A program made the position numbers and the translations under genes. This document shows positions 7,183-14,696 of a DNA stretch of 46,618 bases, piece by piece; position 1 is the stretch's first letter; each line of letters opens with the position of its first letter. The stretch is from NCBI GenBank assembly GCA_031272265.1, contig JAISUD010000025.1:1-46618 (forward strand), read 5' to 3'. This DNA comes from Endomicrobium sp. Its GTDB lineage: Bacteria > Elusimicrobiota > Endomicrobiia > Endomicrobiales > Endomicrobiaceae. The notes below the pieces were generated by a model. The model saw nothing but the letters and a program-made list of their open reading frames with translations. It had not been told where the DNA came from and did no database searches.

Positions 7183-7890
7183 TTGAAAAAAGCGACTATA
7201 GAAGAAATAAGAAAACGATTTGATAATAACGTTGAGGAATTTTCAAATCTTACTGAGGGACAGACTTCTGTGGTTGACGCGGAAGTTTCTTTAGATATTG
7301 CCGCGGAAACTGTGAAAAGGATCACGCCTGGCGCCTTAGATTTATTGGACGTCGGCTGTGGAGCGGGCAATTATACTTTGGCTGTGCTTTCAAAAATGCC
7401 AGATTTAAATTGCACACTGCTGGATTTGAGTGAACGGATGCTGAACAGAGCGTTTGAAAGAGTTTCAAAAAAAACAAAAGGCGTAGTTAAGAGAGTGCAA
7501 AGCGACGTTAGAACTACTGAGTTGAAAGAGAATCATTTTGATATTATTTTGTCCGGCGCGGTTTTGCACCACCTGAGGGACGATAAAGACTGGGAGGGAG
7601 TGTTTAGTAAATTATATAAACTTCTTAAAGCCAGCAGTTGTTTAATAATTTCGGATTTTGTAGCTCAGGATAATGATTTACTGACTGAATACATGAGGGA
7701 AAAATATATGAGTTATTTAAAAGAAACTGCCGGCGAGAAATACAGTCGCGAAATATTTAATTGTATTGCAAAAAACGATACGCCTAGATCAATGACCTAT
7801 CAGTTGGAGCTTATGAAAAAAGTTGGATTTAGAAGCTTTGAGATTCTACATAAAAATATGTGTTTTGGAACTTTCTGTGCGGTGAAATAA
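7183..7890 (+). CDS. Class I SAM-dependent methyltransferase
   Basis: A 235-residue protein with the Rossmann methyltransferase motifs: DVGCGAGNY (motif I, about residue 60), LLDLSERML (motif II region), the acidic-turn segment RVQSDVRTT, and LSGAVLHHLRDD (motif IV region). The C-terminal third (YQLELMKKVGFRSFEIL) is typical of small-molecule methyltransferases of the UbiE/MenG-like superfamily. The start is TTG 7183, preceded by GTAGGG; no ATG fits the N-terminus. The substrate cannot be told from sequence. It follows rubrerythrin by 170 bases on the same strand and converges with the RNA methyltransferase, with only 25 bases between the stops. Confidence 0.85.
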   Translation: MKKATIEEIRKRFDNNVEEFSNLTEGQTSVVDAEVSLDIAAETVKRITPGALDLLDVGCGAGNYTLAVLSKMPDLNCTLLDLSERMLNRAFERVSKKTKGVVKRVQSDVRTTELKENHFDIILSGAVLHHLRDDKDWEGVFSKLYKLLKASSCLIISDFVAQDNDLLTEYMREKYMSYLKETAGEKYSREIFNCIAKNDTPRSMTYQLELMKKVGFRSFEILHKNMCFGTFCAVK

Positions 7891-7915
7891 AATAAGAATA
7901 TTTATAGAAGTTTGT

Positions 7916-8671
7916 TTAGAGCTTTTTTGATATTTCGTACATAATAACAGAAGCTGCAACAGCGGCATTTAAAGATCTGGTTTTGCCGAGCGTGCGTACT
8001 TTAACAAGTATGGCTGCTGAGTTTTCTGTTTCGCTTTTAATGCCGTGTCCTTCGTTGCCTATTATAAAAGCGCTTTTATCTGCAAATTTAATATCGTTTA
8101 AATATTTTTCTCCTTTTAACGAAGCGGCAAATACAAAAATCTTTTCTTCATTCATTAAGTTTAATATATTTTCAATTGTGATATCGTCTATTACCGGCAA
8201 ACGGAATATTGATCCCGCGGCTGCTCTGAGCGTTTTGTCGGAGTATATGTCGGCGCTTCCCTTTGAAACAAATACGGCTTTTAAACCGAACGCGTCTGCG
8301 GAACGTATAATTGTTCCTAAGTTGCCTGGGTCCTGGATATTTTCTAAAATCACAAAGGGCCCGGTGTTTTTTGTAATCTCTTTTACGTTGTGGAATTTTT
8401 TCTCAACGGCCGCTATTATTCCCTGAGGGGATTTAGTCGCTGATAACTTGCTAAACAAACGTTCTGAAAAAGTAATAATATTTTTGAAATTTTCAACAGT
8501 ATTTTTGTATCTTTCAGATATAAAAATTTGTTTTATATTCCAATTTTCCGGGATTTCTTCAATTTGCTTTTTCCCTTCAATAAGGAATAATTTGCTTTCG
8601 GCGCGGAATTTCTTATCTTGCAGTTTAAGAGCGTATTTAAAAATTTTGTTTTCAGCACTTTTAATTATCAT
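7916..8671 (-). CDS. SpoU/TrmH-family RNA 2'-O-methyltransferase
   Basis: A 251-residue SPOUT methyltransferase of the TrmH/RlmB type that methylates ribose 2'-OH in rRNA or tRNA. The knotted SAM-binding motifs are in order: ENIQDPGNLGTIIRSADAFG (motif 1), FIIGNEGHGIKSE (motif 2) and RSLNAAVAASVIMYE (motif 3). The N-terminal 90 residues form the L30e-like substrate domain (FLIEGKKQIEEI). The start ATG is at 8671 on the minus strand. The exact target nucleotide (G2251-type or another) cannot be assigned. It is alone on this strand, with a decayed region behind it. Confidence 0.92.
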   Translation of the reverse strand: MIIKSAENKIFKYALKLQDKKFRAESKLFLIEGKKQIEEIPENWNIKQIFISERYKNTVENFKNIITFSERLFSKLSATKSPQGIIAAVEKKFHNVKEITKNTGPFVILENIQDPGNLGTIIRSADAFGLKAVFVSKGSADIYSDKTLRAAAGSIFRLPVIDDITIENILNLMNEEKIFVFAASLKGEKYLNDIKFADKSAFIIGNEGHGIKSETENSAAILVKVRTLGKTRSLNAAVAASVIMYEISKKL

Positions 8672-8684
8672 GAGTTTATTTGGA

Positions 8685-8714
8685 ATTTTATCATATTTTT
8701 ACGATATATGTTAA
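8685..8714 (-). promoter_or_regulatory. Candidate promoter of the RNA methyltransferase
   Basis: On the minus strand TTAACA (8714-8709) and TAAAAT (8690-8685) are 18 bases apart and end 13 bases before the ATG. The very short leader leaves little space, so this is tentative. Confidence 0.35.
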
Positions 8715-9038
8715 ATTTTGATAATTAAGTGCTGTTTGAGATTTAGATTTTAAAATGTGGAGAATGCCGTTTGGCGGATAAAAACACATTTTTATTTGAG
8801 TTTTGGCAAACTGTATCAAAAAAGATATATCTCTGCGACTGTGACGGCGGAAATTACCGGCGATACTCTTTGCAAAATTAGGCATACGAATTCTCTGAGG
8901 TATGACTTTCTTTTGTCTTACCCTGTTTCCTGCTCCTGCAAAAATTATCAATTATCCGTCTTTGATTCGTTTAAATCTTGAGTATTTCTTCTGTTTTCAT
9001 TTGGTAGTCGTATAATTATTTCCTACATTTACGACTCT
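8715..9038. other. Intergenic stretch without a supported gene
   Basis: Both strands have open stretches of 70-85 codons (about 8757-8981 plus, 8691-8951 minus) but neither has a ribosome site or recognisable composition, and they overlap each other. Possibly a decayed gene; nothing can be named. Confidence 0.35.
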
Positions 9039-10282
9039 CTACCCGCCTTTATTTAGTCTATATTCAAGAAGTGTCTTTCCCGTACAATTGACTATTATAT
9101 TTACAAAAGCGTTTTTTAATGTGCACACAGTGGATCGGACTTGAAATGTATTCTCTTCATTTGTGTCTTTAGAGCATTCTGAGATTAGTTGTAGACCTTT
9201 TATGATCTCTGCTTCACATTTTTCAATCTTCATTTCTATCTCATTCGGAGGAGTATTGCTTACTTGTTTTTCTATATCTTTTAGATCATGTTTATGGGAT
9301 TTAATGCGACTCTTATATTTTCATCACTTATAAGGAAATGCTTGGGTTCTTTTCCAATTTTTAGAGCGCGGTTTCTTTATAATATGTTGTTCAGTATATT
9401 TACTTCGTTTTCAATTGTTTTTAGTCTTTTTAATGTGACTTCTAGGAGTTTATTAAAGTTATCTTTTTTTGGATTTGTAGTAGTAGTATATTATTCCTAA
9501 TATTGCTGCAAGAACATTAATTGACTACTTTGCTTTCTAGTTCTTTGATTTTGGATTCTAATTTATTGGTTCGCTGACGGTCTTTGATTATTGTTTAACT
9601 TATTATTCTCCAGTCTGAATCTCTTTTGTTTGTGTCTCTGGTTACTTCGTTACGATTTCTATCTCATTTTGTTGACTTTGACTTCTAGCTCGCCAACTTT
9701 TTTGTTATTTCGCTTTATTTTGTCTAATTGTTGAGTATTATTATACCTGATAATTGTGATTCCTAATGACTCCTCTTCCTGCTTGGTCATTGTTAATTGT
9801 TTTTCATTGATTCCAACTGGTTCTTTGACGATTCAACTAAAATAAAATCAATGTGATTGTGATTTTTTCATTTTGCTATTCCATTTGTTTTAGTAATTTC
9901 TATTTCTGTGTATCCACTTTCAATATTTAAATATATTTAGATAATTTTTGCAAACCGCTTTATTATACTTATAAATTTTGCATTTCATTCTTAATATTTC
10001 TAAGTTCCCTCATCAGTGTGTTCAGCAACACAGTCTCTATTGACGCTCTTGTTTTGGCTTTGTTGGCTATTTTTGTATAGTCGTTGGTTCTGATTCCTAA
10101 GTGTTGGATTTTATAAATCATAGATTATCCCGTTTCGGTCTCATCAGAGAAAGACATTTTATTGTTTAATCTATCTATGTGTGTGTTTTGTTTTGATTTA
10201 TCTTTGCTAAATAGCCATTGTTTACAGTTTCTTCTTAGACTATTATTTTCAGTTTGTAGTCTTTCAATAATTCTGTTAACAT
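9039..10282 (-). pseudogene. Heavily decayed coiled-coil protein gene
   Basis: Reading the minus strand downwards, TAGGAGAAAA and an ATG (10282) start a short frame. After a frame change it continues as ERLQTENNSLRRN...MSFSDETETG, reaches an in-frame TAA, and goes on in the same frame through a clean 50-codon stretch (10121-9969, ending RELRNIKNEMQNL). Further pieces in shifting frames read QLDKIKRNNKKVGELEVKV (about 9710-9650) and LLEVTLKRLKTIENEVNIL (about 9440-9385). The last open frame runs from about 9320 to the stop at 9039 (contains KIEKCEAEIIKGLQLI). All pieces are charged, Leu/Ile-periodic and coiled-coil-like, so one gene of about 400 codons with many frameshifts and stops is the simplest reading. 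The family is unknown. Confidence 0.5.
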
Positions 10283-10498
10283 TTCATTTCTTTTCTCCTA
10301 AGTTATATGCAATACGCAGACTTATAGACTTATAATTGATGTTACATAAGTTCCCTGTTTTATGGTCTAAGAGAAAAAATATCAGTTCTAAATTTATGAT
10401 GTGATTAAATCATTTCACCCCCCATATTAGTTAAAATAATATTTATGATATTATACTGTTATGATTTTTCATTTTACTTTTTAACATTTTTTTATAAA
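10283..10498. other. Intergenic AT-rich stretch
   Basis: No reading frame with a start site was found. It contains the ribosome-site-like TAGGAG on the minus strand that belongs to the decayed gene below it, and otherwise only AT-rich sequence. Confidence 0.3.
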
Positions 10499-10516
10499 AG
10501 TTTACAATATTTCAAA
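10499..10516. repeat. 18-bp direct repeat, copy 1
   Basis: AGTTTACAATATTTCAAA is found here and again at 11319-11336. The copies lie 206 and 202 bases beyond the 3' ends of the first and second exported-protein genes. They mark a duplicated unit of about 820 bases that includes the genes. Confidence 0.7.
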
Positions 10517-10721
10517 GTAAAAAACCAACACTTTGTCCACTCCTCTCTCTGAAAATTATTGCACTTGTTTCTTCGCAATTCATTTTTATTATTGCTAATT
10601 TAAATACCATTGATATTTACATTTAACTCCACAGAAGTGCTTTTCTATTTTTTGCTGTTGTGAAATATGAGCCCTCTTTGGTGTAGTCTATTAGCGGGAA
10701 TAATAATACTAATATGATTTT

Positions 10722-11027
10722 TTATAATTTTTTTATGATTTTATCGTAGATTGTCGTTCCTAGAAAAACTATAAATGCTAATATTCCCGTATGACAATAT
10801 ATGGCATCTGTAGAGTTTGTTGCTGCTCCTACAATTGTTAGTAATGCAAATATAGTGCCCATTACTAATACACTCTCTACTGCTTGTTCTTTGTTTATTA
10901 TTGATTCTACTTGTTTTGCTGACGATACTCCTCCGGCCTTTTGTTCGTATACTTCTACCTCAGCTTTGCAATATGTTGTTACTCCCAACAGTAATAAAGC
11001 ACTTAAAGCAATTGAAAACTTTTTCAT
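10722..11027 (-). CDS. Small exported membrane protein, tandem family member 1
   Basis: A 101-residue protein with an N-terminal signal sequence (MKKFSIALSALLLLGVTTYC) almost identical in plan to those of the two upstream neighbours. Next comes a 35-residue polar segment, then two hydrophobic helices (about residues 52-68 and 79-95) ending in a lysine-rich tail (DKIIKKL). Cys20 sits where a lipoprotein would be lipidated, but Tyr at -1 makes lipidation doubtful in this copy. AAAGGAAG lies 7 bases before the ATG. It has its own promoter and a conserved leader. No known family is recognised. The family shares the signal peptide and architecture but little sequence in the mature part. Confidence 0.7.
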   Translation of the reverse strand: MKKFSIALSALLLLGVTTYCKAEVEVYEQKAGGVSSAKQVESIINKEQAVESVLVMGTIFALLTIVGAATNSTDAIYCHTGILAFIVFLGTTIYDKIIKKL

Positions 11028-11101
11028 TTTATCTTCCTTTTACTCAATTTATTTGTTAATTTATTAATTTTACACCCGCAAAACCGCTTCACTTAGTTTT
11101 T

Positions 11102-11136
11102 ATATTCTTAAAAGTCTTAGCTCTTTTGCAACTTCT
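11102..11136 (-). promoter_or_regulatory. Conserved 5' leader block of family member 1
   Basis: This 35-base block of the untranslated leader matches the block of member 2 (11946-11980) at 33 of 35 positions and that of member 3 (12475-12508) at about 27 of 35 with one gap. On the transcript it begins AGAAGTTGCAAAAGAG. It lies about 8 to 42 bases after the predicted transcription start and well before the ribosome site, so it is not explained by coding or promoter function. Confidence 0.6.
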
Positions 11137-11150
11137 GAGGTACAATCACA

Positions 11151-11179
11151 GTTATATTTATTTTTTTACTTTTTGTCAA
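11151..11179 (-). promoter_or_regulatory. Strong sigma-70 promoter of family member 1
   Basis: TTGACA (11179-11174) and TATAAC (11156-11151) are separated by exactly 17 bases on the minus strand, near consensus. The predicted leader is about 117 bases. A near-palindrome (ATCTTGATATTAAGAT, 11198-11183) lies just upstream and may be an operator. Confidence 0.75.
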
Positions 11180-11318
11180 GTTATCTTAATATCAAGATTT
11201 TTGACTATAACGAACGTTTGACTGTTTTGCATCTTCTTAATTGAAATAGTATTAATTAATGCTACATGATTTTCTTTATTTTAATTTTTCCTATTTTTGG
11301 GTGTTAACTATTGTGAGT

Positions 11319-11336
11319 AGTTTACAATATTTCAAA
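11319..11336. repeat. 18-bp direct repeat, copy 2
   Basis: Exact copy of AGTTTACAATATTTCAAA (copy 1 at 10499-10516). The sequence just upstream of it on the minus strand is also recognisably related between the copies (GTGCAA followed by an AGAGA-containing run), supporting segmental duplication rather than chance. Confidence 0.7.
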
Positions 11337-11537
11337 ACGAAAATCCACTTATTATTTTACTTTCTCTTTAAAATTTGCACGACTTCTTTTTGCTGTTCGT
11401 TTTTAAGTCTTTGAGCATATTTCATCTTTTATTCATTTTGGTTTTACTTTCTTATTATTTTCACTGGTAATTGTTAAACTGTTTTTTTTGTTTTGTACAT
11501 TCTATCAACGGAATAAAATTAGTGCTGTACGATTTTT

Positions 11538-11861
11538 TTACCATTTTCTGAAGATTTCAGGAGCTAATTTTCCAATTATAAGTGTAGATGCTATTATTTT
11601 TATACAGTTATTTATAGTTTGTATTTCTGCATTTGTTGTCGCTACTGCGAATAATGCCAATAATAATGCGCCGCTTCCGAGCATTAAATTTATTTTTCCT
11701 TCGCTTAACGTTGTTTTGCTTGTTGATATTGTTAATCGGTTGACTTGTTCTTCTCCATTTGTTAGTTTATTAGGCTTGCGAAAAGGTAGTTTAAGAGGCG
11801 TACAAGATGTGGTTATTCCTAGTAGTAATAAGATACTCAAAACAATTGAAACCTTTTTCAT
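11538..11861 (-). CDS. Small exported protein (probable lipoprotein), tandem family member 2
   Basis: A 107-residue protein with signal peptide MKKVSIVLSILLLLGITTSC and a usable lipobox (TTSC, Cys20). A basic and polar linker follows (residues 21-52), then the segment TLSEGKINLML, a hydrophobic helix (about 59-75), a short polar turn and a second helix (about 83-98) ending in FRKW. AAAAGGAAG lies 7 bases before the ATG. The segment LSEG followed by a hydrophobic helix and a Lys/Trp end is shared with member 3 (LSEGQTSL...IIKEW), while the linker is unrelated. It has its own promoter and leader block. The function is unknown. A cell-envelope location is inferred from the signal peptide. Confidence 0.72.
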   Translation of the reverse strand: MKKVSIVLSILLLLGITTSCTPLKLPFRKPNKLTNGEEQVNRLTISTSKTTLSEGKINLMLGSGALLLALFAVATTNAEIQTINNCIKIIASTLIIGKLAPEIFRKW

Positions 11862-11945
11862 TTTGTCTTCCTTTTGTTCGCATTACGCGTTAATCTTTAA
11901 ATTCGCTAATTTTGCATTAGCACTATACGTCGCTGTAGTAGATTT

Positions 11946-11980
11946 ATATTCTTAAAAATCTTATCTCTTTTGCAACTTCT
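11946..11980 (-). promoter_or_regulatory. Conserved 5' leader block of family member 2
   Basis: It differs from the member 1 block at only two of 35 positions, although the surrounding leader sequence is clearly diverged. This suggests selection on the RNA (or a recent exchange) rather than simple shared descent. Confidence 0.6.
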
Positions 11981-12012
11981 ACTACTATGCTCTTTAGTTA
12001 TAAGTTGTGTTA

Positions 12013-12040
12013 ATCGTATTTATTTTTTACTTTTTGTCAA
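12013..12040 (-). promoter_or_regulatory. Promoter of family member 2
   Basis: TTGACA (12040-12035) is followed after 16 bases by TACGAT (12018-12013) on the minus strand. The -35 and the A-rich spacer start are identical to those of members 1 and 3. The predicted leader is about 145 bases. Confidence 0.6.
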
Positions 12041-12103
12041 AATTATTTTATATTAAGATTTTTAACTATAAATAGTAATTTAATTAATACTGTTATAATT
12101 TTT

Positions 12104-12388
12104 TTACCATTCTTTGATGATTCCATTGACTGCCTGTCCTGCTAGAAGCGTCCACGCTATTATTCCCATCCAGTTACTTATAAATTGTGTATCTTTGCAG
12201 CATTTTACAAGTATTGTTCCCACAAGCAGAGCTGTTGCTACTGTTAAACTCGTTTGTCCTTCGCTTAACATTTCCCATTTTTGTTTTTTTTCTTCTTCAG
12301 GTTGAGAAGATATAATCGTAGGAGTTTTGGAACATGCTGCTATTCCTAGTAGTAATAAAACACTCAAAACAATTGAAATCTTTTTCAT
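12104..12388 (-). CDS. Small exported lipoprotein, tandem family member 3
   Basis: A 94-residue protein with signal peptide MKKISIVLSVLLLLGIAAC and a good lipobox (IAAC, Cys19). A short Glu/Lys-rich linker is followed by LSEGQTSLTVATALLVGTIL (first helix), a CC-containing turn (KCCKDTQ) and a second helix (WMGIIAWTLLAGQAVNG) ending IIKEW. AAAAGGAAAATC precedes the ATG. It is the first of the three in the direction of transcription and has the best promoter and the best lipobox, so it may be the least altered copy. The two helices after a lipid anchor suggest a protein held in the inner membrane. No family is recognised. Confidence 0.75.
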   Translation of the reverse strand: MKKISIVLSVLLLLGIAACSKTPTIISSQPEEEKKQKWEMLSEGQTSLTVATALLVGTILVKCCKDTQFISNWMGIIAWTLLAGQAVNGIIKEW

Positions 12389-12474
12389 TTGATTTTCCTT
12401 TTAATTGATTATAAATTAATTTTTAGTTCAGTGCCCTTGCTATTGACAACATAATTTCGTTAACAATAAGTTTT

Positions 12475-12508
12475 GTGTTCTTGAAATTTTAGTTCTTTTA
12501 CACCTTCT
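12475..12508 (-). promoter_or_regulatory. Conserved 5' leader block of family member 3
   Basis: The third, more diverged copy of the leader block shared with members 1 and 2. It aligns with one gap and keeps the AGAAG start, the AAAAGA centre and the AAGAA end. Confidence 0.5.
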
Positions 12509-12535
12509 AAGACAGTTCCGTATTTTTGATTAATT

Positions 12536-12564
12536 ATTATATTTGTTTTTTTACTTTTTGTCAA
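12536..12564 (-). promoter_or_regulatory. Consensus sigma-70 promoter of family member 3
   Basis: TTGACA (12564-12559), a 17-base spacer and TATAAT (12541-12536) on the minus strand give both hexamers and the spacing at consensus. The predicted leader to the ATG is about 141 bases. Confidence 0.8.
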
Positions 12565-12637
12565 ATTGTCTCATTTTTATTTTGATTGTTGATATTGATA
12601 ACTTGCTAAAGGCTTTTTAACGGAAAATCTTTGGATT

Positions 12638-13096
12638 TTATTGCATTTCTTCAAACGCATTGCTTATGTTTTCAGCTCCTAGTTTTTTTAATGCTAGAAG
12701 ATAACCGTCAGTGCCAAGACCTGAGATTTGCCCTATGGCTACCGGAGCAATATAAGATTTGTGTCTGAAATTTTCTCTTGCGTAGATATTTGAGATATGG
12801 ACTTCAATCGTCGGCACAGAAATGGAAACCAAAGCATCTCTTATAGCTATGGAGGTGTGAGTGAATGCCGCGGGATTTATAATTATTCCGGAAATTCTAT
12901 TTGCACTGCTTTGAATTTTGTCCACGATTTCCCCTTCATGATTTGATTGAAAAAAATCAACTTCTACTTTAAGTTTTTCCGCTAATGAGCGAAGTCTTTT
13001 TTCAATGTCTCCGAGCGTGGTTTTGCCGTATATAGCGGGTTCTCTCATTCCGAGCATATTTATATTAGGACCGTTAATAATGAGTATTTTTTTCAT
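12638..13096 (-). CDS. aroQ: 3-dehydroquinate dehydratase, type II
   Basis: A 152-residue dodecameric enzyme converting 3-dehydroquinate to 3-dehydroshikimate in the shikimate pathway. The family's marks are all present: INGPNINMLGMREPAIYG (start of the fold, catalytic Tyr in AIYG), FFQSNHEGEIVD, INPAAFTHTSIAIRDAL (substrate anchor) and EVHISNIYARE with the catalytic His. The length is typical. ATG 13096 lies 5 bases after the aroB stop, so the two are translated from one message. The substrate of this enzyme is the product of AroB. Confidence 0.97.
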   Translation of the reverse strand: MKKILIINGPNINMLGMREPAIYGKTTLGDIEKRLRSLAEKLKVEVDFFQSNHEGEIVDKIQSSANRISGIIINPAAFTHTSIAIRDALVSISVPTIEVHISNIYARENFRHKSYIAPVAIGQISGLGTDGYLLALKKLGAENISNAFEEMQ

Positions 13097-13101
13097 TTGT
13101 T

Positions 13102-14181
13102 TTATCTCGTAAAACTTTTTAAAACGTCTAAAACAATATCGTCTTTTACAAGTCTGTCGGCCGTTTTGCCTATGTTTTCTATAAGGATGAATTTAATATT
13201 TCCGTTAAGGGACTTTTTATCTTTTTTCATAAGTAGCAGCAATTGCTGTTCATCATTTTTTGCATCCAAATTGAAGTTCGCTTTTTTTAGGAGTTTTTCA
13301 ACTTCTTTATATACTTCTGGGCCGCATATTTTTGTTCTCAATGAAAGCTTTGCCGCGAAAAGTATTCCTATAGCGACTGCTTCTCCGTGTAAGAATTTTC
13401 TGTATTTTGTGAGTGTTTCAAGCGCGTGGGCGAAAGTATGTCCGAGATTTAGAACAGCTCTCAGGCCCGTTATTTCTTTTTCGTCTTTTTCAATAATTTT
13501 AGCTTTATAGGTGCAGCTTTTGTAAATTATATAATCAAAATCTTTCGGCGCTATGGTTTCATTGTCTAAGGCGTCAAATAAATAATCGTAAAACTTTTTG
13601 TCAAAAATTAAAGCGTATTTTATAATTTCAGCAAATCCGTTTTTTATATGTCTGCGGGGTAGAGTACTTAAAAAGGAGGAGTTAATCCAGACTAAACTGG
13701 GCTGGTAAAATGCTCCTGCGATATTTTTGCCGCCTTTTGTATTTATTGCAGTTTTACCTCCTACCGAAGAGTCTGTCATTGCAAGAAGAGTCGTAGGTAC
13801 TTGAATATAGTTTATACCGCGCATATAAGTCGCCGCGAAGAATCCTGCAACGTCGCCGACAACGCCACCGCCGAAAGCTATTACGCAGCTTTTTCTGTCT
13901 ATGCCTGCCTCAAGAGCCTTGTCGTATAGAAAAGACAGACTTTTGATGTTTTTGCCGGTTTCTCCTGCGTGTATAACCGATATTTTAACATTATAGCCTT
14001 TCTGTTTTAATAGATTTGTAAAGTATTTTAGATGAAGTTTTTCTATATTTTTATCCGTGATAACGAAAAGTGAACTTGTTTTTAGAGTTTTTTTTAACCC
14101 TGTAAGAAAATCGTTTTCGGATTGCGAAATGACAATATCGTATTTATTTGTTTTTAAATTTACGTTTATTACTTGTTTCAT
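13102..14181 (-). CDS. aroB: 3-dehydroquinate synthase
   Basis: A 359-residue NAD- and metal-dependent enzyme turning DAHP into 3-dehydroquinate. It has the NAD-binding glycine segment GGGVVGDVAGFFAATYMRG, the conserved PTTLLAMTDSSVGGKTAIN, the metal ligands in NLGHTFAHALE and LHGEAVAIG, and an upstream Glu in GFAEIIKY. The size is normal and no domain is missing. It is the first gene of the aroB-aroQ pair and starts 148 bases after the 3' end of the tRNA-Met gene on the same strand. There is no strong ribosome site (TATAAAGCT). It could be read through from the tRNA promoter. Confidence 0.97.
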   Translation of the reverse strand: MKQVINVNLKTNKYDIVISQSENDFLTGLKKTLKTSSLFVITDKNIEKLHLKYFTNLLKQKGYNVKISVIHAGETGKNIKSLSFLYDKALEAGIDRKSCVIAFGGGVVGDVAGFFAATYMRGINYIQVPTTLLAMTDSSVGGKTAINTKGGKNIAGAFYQPSLVWINSSFLSTLPRRHIKNGFAEIIKYALIFDKKFYDYLFDALDNETIAPKDFDYIIYKSCTYKAKIIEKDEKEITGLRAVLNLGHTFAHALETLTKYRKFLHGEAVAIGILFAAKLSLRTKICGPEVYKEVEKLLKKANFNLDAKNDEQQLLLLMKKDKKSLNGNIKFILIENIGKTADRLVKDDIVLDVLKSFTR

Positions 14182-14328
14182 AGCTTTATAAACGTTGCTG
14201 CCTTAAATTATTATTTTTATTTGCCTTTGCCTACTGGTCGTTGATTTTTCAGAAATGTTTTATTGCTTGCAACCGGTGGCTGCCAATATCTTCAATTTTC
14301 CAATGCTGTTTTATTGCGATGGGCTGAC

Positions 14329-14400
<72 letters not shown>

Positions 14401-14434
14401 AGTGTTAAGACATAGGTAAAATAAATTTAATTAT

Positions 14435-14463
14435 TCTATACATTATTTGACGACAAAAGTCAA
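14435..14463 (-). promoter_or_regulatory. Promoter of tRNA-Met
   Basis: TTGACT (14463-14458), a 17-base spacer and TATAGA (14440-14435) on the minus strand, 35 bases before the mature tRNA 5' end. The elements and spacing are near consensus. Confidence 0.75.
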
Positions 14464-14696
14464 TTTTGAGTTTTTTCCTTTATTTTTAAGCATTAGGGAA
14501 TGAAAATAGGATTTGAAACTCTTTCTATGTTTAAATATCTTATCTTTGGACATCTAACGCTTGTTACATTGATTTATAGTGGCAGTCAATTTTGCTTTAG
14601 AGTTTTTGTGCGTCTGAAAAAAGTGAAAATCTTAATACTTAATGACTTTAACATAAACTAAATCGTCACTCCAAAACTATTTTTGATTTAAAATGC
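14464..14696. other. Intergenic stretch without a supported gene
   Basis: This AT-rich sequence lies between the tRNA-Met promoter and the end of the broken methylase gene. No reading frame with a start site, repeat or clear hairpin was seen. Confidence 0.35.

Noticed and set aside
11488-11955. 155-codon plus-strand ORF opposite exported-protein member 2
   Set aside because: The minus-strand gene has signal peptide, ribosome site, promoter and paralogues; the plus-strand frame is its shadow.
10283-12637. CRISPR array in the AT-rich repeat region
   Set aside because: The repeats are two to three copies tied to gene flanks and leaders, with no regular spacer unit and no cas genes.
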